From assembly GCA_028713595.1 (NCBI GenBank), contig JAQTNZ010000226.1, positions 1 to 5,337 of the forward strand: 5,337 nt of DNA, in the 5' to 3' direction. Source of the DNA: Methylovulum sp. GTDB lineage: Bacteria; Pseudomonadota; Gammaproteobacteria; Methylococcales; Methylomonadaceae. Shown here one piece after another: positions 1 to 5,337 of the stretch (position 1 is its first letter; each line of letters begins with the position of its first letter). The notes under the pieces are model-generated. The model saw nothing but the letters and a program-made list of their open reading frames with translations, searched no databases and had not been told where the DNA came from. Made by a program: the position numbers and the translations under genes.

Positions 1-1170
1 GTCGATGTCCAAGTGCTGTTCGATGCCGGAAGTGCGCGTGATGGCGACAAATTTGGCCTTGCCGCCCTGACCGCCGGAATGCTCGACACAGGCGCAGGCG
101 AATGGGATGCCGACCAAATTGCCGACTGTTTTGAAAGCGTTGGTGCCAATTTTGGCGCATGCAGCTCCATAGACAATGCCCGTGTCTCGTTACGGACGCT
201 CACCGATAAGCCTTTGTTCGACAAAGCCTTGGCGACTATGGAAGTGATCCTAAGCAAACCCCGTTTCGCCACCGCTGATTTTGAGCGCGAAAAAAGCCGC
301 ACCTTGGCAGGTTTGAAACAAGAAGAAGAATCCCCAGGTGATTTGGCAAAAATTGCGTTTTACCAAGCCCTGTTCGGCAAACATCCTTATGCCCATCCCG
401 ATTCTGGCACATTGCCAACCGTTGCCAGTTTAACGCGTGAAGATGTCGGGCAGTTCTACAAAACTTACTATGTCGCCGCCAACGCCGTCATCGTCATCGT
501 GGGTGATGTCAGCAAAGCCCAAGCCGAACAAACCGCCGAAACCTTGGTCAAGCACTTGCCTGTCGGTGCAAAACCACCCGCCTTGCCGGATGTGACCATG
601 CCGATAAAAGGCAGCGAGCAACACATCGAATTTCCGTCCACGCAAACCCATGTCTTAGTCGGCGTGCCAGGCACTTACCGTAAAGACCCCGATTATTTTA
701 ATCTCTACGTCGGCAACCACATCTTGGGTGGCGGCGGCTTAGTGTCGAAATTGTTTGATGAAGTGCGTGAAAAACGCGGTTTGGCCTACAGCGCGTCTAG
801 CGCGTTCGTACCCTTGCTAAAACAAGGCCCGTTCTTAATCAGCTTGCAAACCCGCAACGACCAAACAGCGGAAGCCATTAAAGTCCTGAACCAAACACTG
901 GCCGACTATATTGCCAAAGGGCCGACAGAAGCCGAACTGAAAGCCGCCAAACAAAACATCAACGGCGGTTTTGCGATGCGTTTTGACAACAACAAAAAAC
1001 TCGCCACTTATGTTGGCATGATCGGTTTTTATGAGTTGCCGCTGGATTATCTCGACACTTTCCAAGCCAATATCGACAAAGTCACCGTCGCTTCCATCAC
1101 CGACACATTGAAACGCCGTGTGCCTTTGAATTTACTGCAAACAGTCACTGTAGGAAAACGTGCAAAATAA
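1..1170 (+). CDS. M16 family peptidase, non-catalytic-type subunit (5' end missing)
   Basis: The frame is open from the first base, so the gene starts upstream; 389 codons are visible and the family is usually about 430-460 residues. The visible start (VDVQVLFDAGSARDGDKFGLA) is the conserved beginning of the M16 N-terminal domain. In catalytic members the next stretch carries the zinc motif HxxEH; here the aligned residues 22-26 are ALTAG, so both histidines and the glutamate are missing. The C-terminal domain keeps the usual R/Y substrate-binding segment (EVREKRGLAYSAS, about residues 254-266). Family knowledge: such inactive subunits pair with an HxxEH-bearing partner, often encoded just upstream, to form a periplasmic or envelope zinc protease. 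That partner and any signal peptide would lie outside the window. The last 11 bases overlap the rsmD start, which suggests co-transcription. The family call is firm; the substrate is unknown. Confidence 0.9.
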   Translation, partial: VDVQVLFDAGSARDGDKFGLAALTAGMLDTGAGEWDADQIADCFESVGANFGACSSIDNARVSLRTLTDKPLFDKALATMEVILSKPRFATADFEREKSRTLAGLKQEEESPGDLAKIAFYQALFGKHPYAHPDSGTLPTVASLTREDVGQFYKTYYVAANAVIVIVGDVSKAQAEQTAETLVKHLPVGAKPPALPDVTMPIKGSEQHIEFPSTQTHVLVGVPGTYRKDPDYFNLYVGNHILGGGGLVSKLFDEVREKRGLAYSASSAFVPLLKQGPFLISLQTRNDQTAEAIKVLNQTLADYIAKGPTEAELKAAKQNINGGFAMRFDNNKKLATYVGMIGFYELPLDYLDTFQANIDKVTVASITDTLKRRVPLNLLQTVTVGKRAK

Positions 1171-1720
1171 ACTACGCATCATTGGCGGCGACTGGCGTAG
1201 CCGCCAAATCGCGTTTGACGATGCCGATGGCCTAAGGCCAACTCCGGCACGGGTGCGCGAAACGCTGTTCAATTGGCTGCATGTCGACATCATCGGTAGC
1301 CGTTGCTTGGATTTATATGCCGGCAGCGGCGCATTGAGTTTTGAGGCCGCTTCCAGAGGCGCAAAAGCCGTCGTGCAAGTCGAGCAGAATCCCCTAGTTT
1401 GCCGTAACTTGAAAGCCAACGCCGACAAACTCGGCGCCACGCAAATCAAAATCATCCAAACCGATGCTTTCCGTTATTTGGCGGGTAATGCCGAAATGTT
1501 TGATGTGGTTTTTATCGACCCGCCTTTCGCGCTCAATTTAACCGCGCAAAGCTGCCACTGGCTAGAAGACAAAGGCTGGCTTAGCCCACAGGCGAAAATT
1601 TATGTCGAATCGGCGAGCCATGTCCCGCTGGAAGGATTGCCAGGGAATTGGCAACTGTTAAAAAGCAAGGTAGCGGGAGAAGTGGCTTATCAACTGTTTC
1701 AACGACAGCCAACGGATTAG
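1160..1720 (+). CDS. rsmD: 16S rRNA (guanine(966)-N(2))-methyltransferase RsmD
   Basis: Encodes a 186-residue SAM-dependent methyltransferase of normal RsmD length (about 180-200). By family knowledge it methylates N2 of G966 of 16S rRNA during small-subunit assembly in the cytoplasm. Visible motifs: LRIIGGDWRSR at residues 5-15; the RsmD-specific LRPTPARVRETLFNWL at 25-40; SAM-binding motif I, CLDLYAGSGALSFEA, at 49-63; and the catalytic motif IV, DVVFIDPPF, at 115-123 (DPPF is typical of N2-guanine and N6-adenine methyltransferases). The start is GTG at 1160. It is preceded by AGGA at 1152-1155 with a 4-base gap, and the conserved N-terminal motif begins a few residues later, which leaves no better start. 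The gene overlaps the end of the M16 gene by 11 bases, so translation is probably coupled. In many gammaproteobacteria coaD follows rsmD; here it does not. Confidence 0.95.
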   Translation: MQNKLRIIGGDWRSRQIAFDDADGLRPTPARVRETLFNWLHVDIIGSRCLDLYAGSGALSFEAASRGAKAVVQVEQNPLVCRNLKANADKLGATQIKIIQTDAFRYLAGNAEMFDVVFIDPPFALNLTAQSCHWLEDKGWLSPQAKIYVESASHVPLEGLPGNWQLLKSKVAGEVAYQLFQRQPTD

Positions 1721-1744
1721 CCAGACCAAGGTGATTTTTAGACC

Positions 1745-1784
1745 ATGATGACTGCCCGTCCTTGAAAGGACGCGCAGTCATCAT
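1745..1784 (+). terminator. Long imperfect hairpin after rsmD, probable terminator or extragenic palindrome
   Basis: Arms 1745-1762 and 1767-1784 pair over 17 of 18 positions: 11 bp, one C/C mismatch at 1756/1773, then 6 bp around a loop of 4 (1763-1766). It starts 24 bases after the rsmD stop codon. No real T-run follows (the sequence is ATTGTCGATATTATTT), and none is seen on the other strand, so it is not a textbook rho-independent terminator. It may still end transcription or protect the mRNA 3' end, or it may be a copy of a dispersed palindromic repeat. Confidence 0.5.
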
Positions 1785-1841
1785 ATTGTCGATATTATTT
1801 CAGGCTCCTTCGTTGGCTTTATCCTCTGACGCGCCAGTCAC

Positions 1842-1870
1842 TTTCCATAATCTTCACTTCCCTGTATTCT
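1842..1870 (+). promoter_or_regulatory. Candidate sigma-70 promoter for ctaB
   Basis: TTTCCA (1842-1847) and TATTCT (1865-1870) each match 4 of 6 consensus bases and are separated by exactly 17 bases. TATAAA at 1870-1875 overlaps as an alternative -10. The site lies in the only gap between the rsmD hairpin and ctaB, where a promoter is expected. The rest of 1721-1903 shows no gene. The match is weak and rests mainly on position. Confidence 0.3.
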
Positions 1871-1903
1871 ATAAAAAATCATTACCTTGTTGACGCTTAA
1901 ATC

Positions 1904-2791
1904 ATGTCTAGCCAAACCCCTGATATTTCCTGGAAAAACTACTTAACGCTCTGCAAACCCAATGTCGTCCTGGAAATGCTTTTTACCGCCGTCGTCGGTA
2001 TGTTGCTTGCCGTGCCTGGAATGCCACCGCTTGCCACGGTTTTTTATGCCACGCTCGGCATCGCGCTTGCCGCTTCATCTGCCGCCGCCATCAACCATTT
2101 CATCGACCGTAATGCGGATGCACAAATGACCCGCACCGAAAACCGCCCCTTGCCGAAAGGCAATCTGACCGCGACCAATGTCATGGCATTTGCGGTAGTG
2201 TTAGGGGTCGCGTCGATGCTAATACTAATACTGATGGTCAATGTGCTGACCGCCATCCTGACGTTTTTGTCGCTATTTGGTTACGCCATCGTTTATACCT
2301 TATATCTGAAACGCGCCACGCCGCAAAACATCGTCATCGGCGGCGCATTTGGCGCAACCCCGCCCCTATTGGGCTGGTGTGCGATGACTGACAGCATCCA
2401 TCCGTACGCCCTGCTATTGGTGCTGATTATTTTCGTCTGGACTCCGCCACATTTCTGGGCTCTGGCGATTGCCCGCCGCGAGGAATACGCCAAGGTCAAC
2501 ATCCCGATGTTGCCTGTCACGCACGGCGTGGAATTCACCCGCTTGCAGATTTTGTTATACACGGTGCTATTGCTAATCGTCACGTTGTTGCCGTATTTGA
2601 CTGGCATGAGCGGCTTGATTTATTTGGGCGTGGCCTTGCCTTTAGGGGTATTTTTCATCTATCTGGCGATTTTGATGATGCGCACGAAAGACAATAAAAC
2701 CGCGATGAAAACCTTTGCCTATTCGATTGTTTACATCACCGTACTCTTCGCTGCTTTGCTAATCGACCACTACTTTCTACTGACGCTATGA
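1904..2791 (+). CDS. ctaB: Heme O synthase (protoheme IX farnesyltransferase)
   Basis: A 295-residue integral membrane prenyltransferase of the UbiA superfamily, full family length. It transfers a farnesyl group from farnesyl diphosphate to the vinyl group of protoheme, giving heme O for heme-copper oxidases (family knowledge; also called CyoE). Visible motifs: W10/[12 protein letters not shown] at the N terminus; the first aspartate-rich, Mg-diphosphate-binding motif NHFIDRNAD (N64, D68, D72) followed by [18 protein letters not shown] near 131-137; then [18 protein letters not shown] and the signature [11 protein letters not shown] from residue 179. Hydrophobic stretches fit about 8-9 membrane helices. 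The ATG at 1904 is the first possible start, since an in-frame TAA lies at 1898-1900. No Shine-Dalgarno sequence is visible before it. The stop overlaps the next start (ATGA). Oxidase structural genes are not in the window, so ctaB stands apart from any cox cluster within it. Confidence 0.96.
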   Translation: MSSQTPDISWKNYLTLCKPNVVLEMLFTAVVGMLLAVPGMPPLATVFYATLGIALAASSAAAINHFIDRNADAQMTRTENRPLPKGNLTATNVMAFAVVLGVASMLILILMVNVLTAILTFLSLFGYAIVYTLYLKRATPQNIVIGGAFGATPPLLGWCAMTDSIHPYALLLVLIIFVWTPPHFWALAIARREEYAKVNIPMLPVTHGVEFTRLQILLYTVLLLIVTLLPYLTGMSGLIYLGVALPLGVFFIYLAILMMRTKDNKTAMKTFAYSIVYITVLFAALLIDHYFLLTL

Positions 2792-3810
2792 CTTTCACCC
2801 ATCACGAAGAAACCCCGTATACAGAACACCCCTTCGCGGAAATCGTCCGCATCCTAGGCAAAGGCAAAAAAGGCTCGCGCCCGCTAACGCAAGACGAAGC
2901 TTACAGCGCCATGAAGATGATTCTGGCTGACGCGGTGTTGCCCGTGCAATTGGGTGCATTTTTGATGCTGATGCGCGTTAAGGAAGAAACACCGGAAGAA
3001 TTGGCTGGCTTTGTCCAAGCGGCTCAGGAGTCATTCCATATCGACAATGACGGCTTAGTCGATTTGGATTGGTCATCGTATGCGGGCAAACGTAACCATT
3101 TACCTTGGTTTTTGCTCGCCGCCTTATTGCTTTCGGAAAATAGCATCACCGTCTTTATGCACGGAGCCAGCGGACATTCCGCAGGCCGTTTGTACACCGA
3201 AAATATGTTGGGGTATTTAGGCTTAAGTTGCGCCAATTCAGTCGAAGAAGCGCGGCAACAACTGGAACAGCAACATTTCAGCTACTTATCATTGGAACAC
3301 TTCTGCCCAAAACTCCATGACATCATTGAGCTACGGCCTATTCTAGGTTTGCGCTCCCCCGTGCACACGCTGGTCAGGCTGCTTAACCCCTTTAACGCCC
3401 CTTACAGCATCCAAGGCATCTTCCACCCCAGTTATCGCCCTGTCCATCAGCAAGCCGCCGCCTTATTGCAACAACCACACATGGCGGTTTTGAAAGGTGA
3501 AGGCGGTGAAACCGAGCGTAATCCTGATATGGAATGCTTGGTGCAAAGCGTCCATTATGGTGAATTATCCGATGAAACGTGGCCAGCTTTATTTCCCCGG
3601 CGCCATGTTAAACCTAGCGATTTAAATCCTGAACACCTTGCGAAAATATGGCAAGGAATTATGGTGGATGAATTCGCGATAGCAACGGTGATAGGCACAA
3701 CCGCTGTCGCCCTAAAATTACTGAATATGGCGAATAGCCAACAAGAAGCCCAAGAACAGGCGATGGCGTTTTGGAAAAACCGTGACCGGACTAAATTTTC
3801 CCGTTTCTAA
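2788..3810 (+). CDS. TrpD2/YbiB-like glycosyl transferase family protein
   Basis: A 340-residue protein with the fold of anthranilate phosphoribosyltransferase (TrpD, PRT family III). The helical N-terminal domain is clear ([19 protein letters not shown], then [19 protein letters not shown]). Later segments also align: [13 protein letters not shown] (122-134) in place of the TrpD KHGNR loop, [14 protein letters not shown] (182-195) with LLNPF (198-202), and [12 protein letters not shown] (235-246). The phosphoribosyl-diphosphate motif GTGGD is absent; [11 protein letters not shown] (96-106) sits there instead, as in the YbiB/TrpD2 branch. It is therefore probably not a tryptophan enzyme. Family knowledge: E. 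coli YbiB is a nucleic-acid-binding, LexA-controlled protein; no LexA box is visible before this gene. The ATG at 2788 overlaps the ctaB stop by 4 bases, so it is likely translated by coupling to ctaB. Its function here is not known. Confidence 0.8.
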   Translation: MTFTHHEETPYTEHPFAEIVRILGKGKKGSRPLTQDEAYSAMKMILADAVLPVQLGAFLMLMRVKEETPEELAGFVQAAQESFHIDNDGLVDLDWSSYAGKRNHLPWFLLAALLLSENSITVFMHGASGHSAGRLYTENMLGYLGLSCANSVEEARQQLEQQHFSYLSLEHFCPKLHDIIELRPILGLRSPVHTLVRLLNPFNAPYSIQGIFHPSYRPVHQQAAALLQQPHMAVLKGEGGETERNPDMECLVQSVHYGELSDETWPALFPRRHVKPSDLNPEHLAKIWQGIMVDEFAIATVIGTTAVALKLLNMANSQQEAQEQAMAFWKNRDRTKFSRF

Positions 3811-3853
3811 ATCCGGGAAGACGCTTTAGCTAAAGCCTATGGAATTATTCCGT
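3811..3853. repeat. Nested palindromes after the ctaB operon
   Basis: Directly after the stop codon at 3810 lie a perfect 14-base palindrome, GCTTTAGCTAAAGC (3823-3836), and an 11-base one, GGAATTATTCC (3841-3851). GGAA (3816-3819) can also pair with TTCC (3848-3851) around both. There is no T-run, so a classical terminator is unlikely. It could be a protein-binding site, an mRNA 3'-end structure, or the edge of the decayed region that follows. Confidence 0.35.
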
Positions 3854-3870
3854 GAGAAAATAAAAGTGAA

Positions 3871-4107
3871 TTGACCCAAATCATCCATAACAGTAAGTCT
3901 TATATAAACGGAGGCTCACTTACGGGGATTTGGATCAATGCGAGGAGGCTAGAAAAGAAAGAATTTTTGAAGTATTGCCGTAAAATAGCAGGCATTATGG
4001 AAACAGCAGACTATGTCAAGGTGACGGTTAACTTGCCATACATTCACTATTCATTGGTTTCTCCGAATGTTCAGACTGAAGTTTCTTCTCCCATTGGTCT
4101 GCCATAA
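3871..4107 (+). CDS. Hypothetical protein, doubtful
   Basis: An open frame of 78 codons from TTG; the frame is open from 3856 and no ATG occurs before 3997. The predicted protein begins MTQIIHNSKSYINGG, has a basic middle (INARRLEKKEFLKYCRKIAG) and a strand-like end (DYVKVTVNLPYIHYSLV). I recognise no family and no signal peptide or membrane segment. No good ribosome binding site precedes the TTG. GGAGG-like runs at 3909-3913 and 3941-3946 are not followed by a start codon at useful spacing. Its last 80 bases lie antisense to the small gene at 4028-4189, and only one of the two is likely to be real. It could be a remnant of an older gene or chance open sequence. Confidence 0.22.
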   Translation: MTQIIHNSKSYINGGSLTGIWINARRLEKKEFLKYCRKIAGIMETADYVKVTVNLPYIHYSLVSPNVQTEVSSPIGLP

Positions 4108-4189
4108 AATCTGCAAACCATTCTGAGAACTGCATCAGTTCATCAATGGACAAGGTTGAAACTGTAGATATAAGCTCTTGTGTTTTCAT
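4028..4189 (-). CDS. Small antitoxin-like protein, possibly truncated, no toxin partner seen
   Basis: A 53-residue frame from ATG at 4189 down to TAA at 4028. AAAGGA on the same strand (4198-4203) sits 8 bases upstream, ideal for a ribosome binding site, and an in-frame TAA shortly upstream fixes the start. The protein begins MKTQELISTVSTLSIDELMQ and continues FSEWFADFMADQWEKKLQSE, an amphipathic, acidic helix-rich N terminus. This pattern resembles, from memory, small proteins of about 65-75 residues annotated as putative antitoxins next to RelE/ParE-type toxins, in which ELxxFxxWFxxFxADxWDxQxE is followed by a GKLD-type tail. Here the tail is replaced by EHSEKPMNSECMAS, so the gene may be truncated or frameshifted. 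No toxin-like frame is visible downstream on the - strand. The reading of a real small gene is moderate; the antitoxin assignment is inference. Confidence 0.55.
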   Translation of the reverse strand: MKTQELISTVSTLSIDELMQFSEWFADFMADQWEKKLQSEHSEKPMNSECMAS

Positions 4190-4219
4190 ACTTTTTATCC
4201 TTTAGCTGATTTTTGGAGT

Positions 4220-4256
4220 GTGGCGGTTTTTTACAGTATCTGCCACGATTTAACAA
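4220..4256 (-). promoter_or_regulatory. Candidate promoter with overlapping inverted repeat for the small - strand gene
   Basis: On the - strand, TTGTTA (4251-4256) and TAAAAA (4228-4233) are 17 bases apart, each matching 4 of 6 consensus bases. The -10 lies between the arms of an inverted repeat, GTGGC (4220-4224) and GCCAC (4242-4246), which also has an inner G/C pair (4226/4240). An operator placed across the -10 would suit autoregulation, as antitoxins commonly do. The arms could instead form an RNA hairpin. Confidence 0.3.
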
Positions 4257-4687
4257 TCTCATTTGATGCGTTGCGTTCAAAGTAGACGGCTTGCAACGTG
4301 ATTTGAGTATACAGATTCTTCATTTTGAAACTATTAACTATTCACTAAAAAATGGTGAATTGATCACTCTTCTGATATTTAATGGCGAAAAATACTGTAA
4401 TAGACTAATAAATATAATATTTTTTATTAACCACCGATAGGCGACAATCTGTTTTACCGATTTGCCCTAATTAAAAAAACAAGCTATCTATCGTTACAGT
4501 TTTAGCCTATTAACGCCGTATTACGCTAAAACGCAACTTCGGCAAGTTATAGAAAAGCGTCTGAGTTGAAGCGACAAATCCCTAAGCCAGCCATTTAAAT
4601 AGGTAAAATCAAGTATGGTTGATGTCGTAAACCCCCAAAATGGGGTAATTTATTGACTAATGATATGCACTTATATAGAGGCGTTAT
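4257..4687. other. AT-rich intergenic region without a supported gene
   Basis: About 430 bases with no convincing reading frame on either strand and clearly higher AT than the flanking genes. It holds a perfect tandem 7-base repeat AACTATT (4329-4335, 4336-4342), an inverted pair ATTCAC/GTGAAT (4340-4345, 4355-4360), GTGA-N5-TCAC (4355-4367), the stem-loop cluster listed separately (4435-4548), and a short hairpin ACCCC/GGGGT (4631-4646). TTGACT (4653-4658) with TATAGA (4674-4679) is a promoter-like pair at a short 15-base spacing. No tRNA, CRISPR array or transposon end is seen. Confidence 0.5.
4435..4548. repeat. Cluster of stem-loops
   Basis: CGATAG (4435-4440) pairs with CTATCG (4488-4493) and encloses a weaker hairpin built on AATC/GATT (4446-4449, 4459-4462). 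Next comes GTTTTAGC (4499-4506) with GCTAAAAC (4525-4532), a perfect 8-bp stem with extra pairs inside the loop. Then AACTT-CGGC-AAGTT (4535-4548) forms a compact hairpin. The cluster may be a structured RNA, a small non-autonomous repeat, or chance pairing in AT-rich DNA. Confidence 0.3.
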
Positions 4688-4700
4688 GGAGTTCTACTCC
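4688..4700. promoter_or_regulatory. Inverted repeat, possible operator
   Basis: GGAGT-TCT-ACTCC is a perfect 5-bp inverted repeat with a 3-base centre. It ends 20 bases before the TATAAT at 4721, so it covers the edge of the -35 region of the promoter for the exported protein. That position suits a repressor or an activator. The half-sites resemble the GGAGT/ACTCC core of known ZntR-type operators, but the centre length and distance to the -10 do not fit MerR-type geometry. Confidence 0.3.
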
Positions 4701-4717
4701 CTGAGTGTTCCACACAA

Positions 4718-4726
4718 TGCTATAAT
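4718..4726 (+). promoter_or_regulatory. Extended -10 promoter for the exported-protein gene
   Basis: TGCTATAAT is a perfect extended -10 element (TG, one base, TATAAT). No good -35 hexamer lies 16-18 bases upstream, as is usual for extended -10 promoters. The expected transcription start near 4733 gives a leader of about 40 bases before the ATG at 4772. No Shine-Dalgarno sequence is seen in that leader; the bases before the ATG are pyrimidine-rich (CAACCTCCCTAC). Confidence 0.6.
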
Positions 4727-4771
4727 CGGCTTTAGGCCTTTTTAATCTTAAATAACAGCCAACCTCCCTAC

Positions 4772-5191
4772 ATGCTTCCAGCCCTTCGTGTCAGCCTACT
4801 TGCTTTACTGGTACTGCTCCAATTGCTTGCGCCTTTGGTTCATGCCCATACTGGCCAAGCAGTGCTTGCGGGTGTGGGCAAGCTACATATTCCAGGCTTG
4901 GAAGCGTTAAGTAATCTGCAAGATGACTCTGATGGCTATGAGCAAGCGGCTTTCGCGGCTCCTGCTGAAGGGGTGCTGATAGGTGTTGGTAACAGCATTA
5001 AATCTGCCCAACAAGACGTTTTTTCGGATAATCACATAGTGCATTATTTGGATATGCCCTTATGGTCGTTTAATCTTGATTATGCCACATCGGAAACAAA
5101 CTTCTCGCCCCATATTGCGCCGATTGCCCACCGTTTTTTCCTTGCCTCCCATCCTTCCCGCGCCCCGCCTTTTTCCTCCCTATTGGTTTAA
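4772..5191 (+). CDS. Small exported (periplasmic) protein, possibly of a metal-efflux operon
   Basis: A 139-residue protein with a clear Sec signal peptide: short start with R6, hydrophobic core at about 7-22, and a likely cleavage site VHA|HTG after A25. The mature part, about 114 residues, has no cysteine and no further membrane segment. It contains GKLHIPGLEAL early, an acidic stretch (LQDDSDGYEQ), several histidines, and a proline-rich end (SHPSRAPPF). I recognise no named family with certainty. The exported His-containing start, the HIPGLE segment and the RAPP-type tail recall the short proteins that precede CzcCBA-type heavy-metal efflux genes (CzcI-like). That is inference, because downstream genes lie outside the window. 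The ATG at 4772 is chosen because an in-frame TAG lies at 4733-4735 with no other start between. It is transcribed from its own promoter. Confidence 0.75.
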   Translation: MLPALRVSLLALLVLLQLLAPLVHAHTGQAVLAGVGKLHIPGLEALSNLQDDSDGYEQAAFAAPAEGVLIGVGNSIKSAQQDVFSDNHIVHYLDMPLWSFNLDYATSETNFSPHIAPIAHRFFLASHPSRAPPFSSLLV

Positions 5192-5203
5192 ATACATTAG
5201 GTT

Positions 5204-5230
5204 TGCAACGCAAATCCTGTTGCATTTTTT
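5204..5230 (+). terminator. Weak rho-independent terminator or attenuator
   Basis: TGCAAC (5204-5209) pairs perfectly with GTTGCA (5219-5224), leaving a 9-base loop, and six T residues follow at 5225-5230. It begins 12 bases after the stop of the exported-protein gene. The stem is short, so termination is probably partial; it could reduce expression of the downstream gene relative to the exported protein. Confidence 0.45.
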
Positions 5231-5301
5231 CGTAATAGCCCTGTTTTCGAAAATAATTCGTTTTACCCGCACCGCTACAATTCCCTTTAGCAAGCTAACG
5301 C

Positions 5302-5315
5302 GCGGCCTGTGCCGC
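5302..5315 (+). promoter_or_regulatory. GC-rich hairpin ahead of the next start codon
   Basis: GCGGC-CTGT-GCCGC is a perfect 5-bp all-GC stem with a 4-base loop, ending 14 bases before the probable start at 5330. No T-run follows. It could affect translation initiation or mRNA stability. The gap 5192-5329 otherwise shows a palindrome TTTTCGAAAA (5244-5253) and no supported gene. Confidence 0.3.
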
Positions 5316-5329
5316 ATTGAGATGATCTT

Positions 5330-5337
5330 ATGACCTA
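5330..5337 (+). CDS. Possible start of a downstream gene, cut by the window end
   Basis: ATG at 5330 followed by ACC and TA at the window edge. A weak GAG ribosome-binding element (5320-5322) stands 7 bases upstream. Only two codons are visible, so no product can be named. If the preceding protein is CzcI-like, an outer-membrane efflux protein would be expected here. Confidence 0.25.

Noticed and set aside
1132..1455. 107-codon - strand frame opposite rsmD
   Set aside because: It lies antisense to a fully conserved rsmD frame, and its low-complexity composition is typical of a shadow.
2293..2607. 104-codon - strand frame opposite ctaB
   Set aside because: It is antisense to the conserved core of heme O synthase and shows no recognisable domain or start signal.
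4269..4298. CGTTGC/GCAACG inverted repeat as a transposon end or operator
   Set aside because: Arms of 6 bp with an 18-base gap are expected by chance, and there are no flanking target duplications.
4680..4711. MerR-family (ZntR/CadR-type) operator-promoter
   Set aside because: The GGAGT/ACTCC half-sites are suggestive, but there is no -35 at the correct place and the TATAAT lies too far downstream for a 19-20 base spacer promoter.
4728..4743. Terminator-like GGC-TTTAG-GCC followed by T residues
   Set aside because: The stem is only 3 bp and it lies at the expected transcription start of the next gene.
4665..4745. 26-codon + strand mini-frame (MHLYRGVMEFYSLS...) before the exported-protein gene
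   Set aside because: It runs through the inverted repeat and the -10 element of the promoter, so the main transcript would not contain it; a shorter start at 4686 has only 4 bases from AGAGG.
3811..4771. Insertion sequence remnant
   Set aside because: No transposase motif in any frame, no terminal inverted repeats and no target-site duplication could be found by eye.
5076..5333. 85-codon + strand frame from TTG overlapping the exported-protein gene
   Set aside because: It overlaps the better supported gene by 116 bases, starts with TTG without a ribosome binding site, and its proline/arginine-rich composition looks like an out-of-frame shadow.
1..5337. tRNA, rRNA, CRISPR array or riboswitch
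   Set aside because: No cloverleaf, no regularly spaced direct repeats and no known riboswitch core were seen on either strand.

Overview
The window reads as chromosomal DNA of a gammaproteobacterium. The four main proteins (M16 peptidase partner, RsmD, heme O synthase, YbiB/TrpD2-like protein) are of proteobacterial type. The coding part has medium GC. The order M16 peptidase followed by rsmD with overlapping reading frames is common in gammaproteobacteria. A Methylococcales-type methanotroph is a reasonable guess, but nothing in the window proves it.

Layout. Bases 1-1170 hold the 3' part of an M16-family peptidase subunit that has lost the zinc-binding motif. Its last bases overlap the GTG start of rsmD (1160-1720), which encodes the 16S rRNA G966 methyltransferase. 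A long imperfect hairpin (1745-1784) closes this unit. After a short promoter-bearing gap comes a second unit: heme O synthase (ctaB/cyoE, 1904-2791), joined by a 4-base ATGA overlap to a TrpD2/YbiB-like phosphoribosyltransferase-fold protein (2788-3810). All these genes run on the + strand and are compact.

From 3811 to 4771 the sequence changes to AT-rich, gene-poor DNA that looks like accessory or decayed material. It holds a doubtful + strand reading frame (3871-4107). On the - strand there is a better supported 53-residue gene (4028-4189) with a good ribosome binding site. Its start resembles small antitoxin-like proteins, but no toxin partner is visible. Several inverted repeats and stem-loops fill the rest up to 4650.

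The right end begins a new unit. An extended -10 promoter (4718-4726), with an inverted repeat just upstream, drives a small exported protein (4772-5191). This is followed by a small terminator-like hairpin, a GC-rich hairpin and a probable start codon of the next gene at 5330. The protein resembles the short periplasmic proteins that precede metal-efflux (CzcCBA-type) operons, but the efflux genes would lie outside the window, so this is inference only.

Most of the window is ordinary housekeeping sequence. I see no convincing evidence of an undescribed multi-gene system. The items most worth a second look are the orphan antitoxin-like gene with its possible operator, the heme O synthase/YbiB-like translational coupling, and the promoter/leader architecture at the right end.
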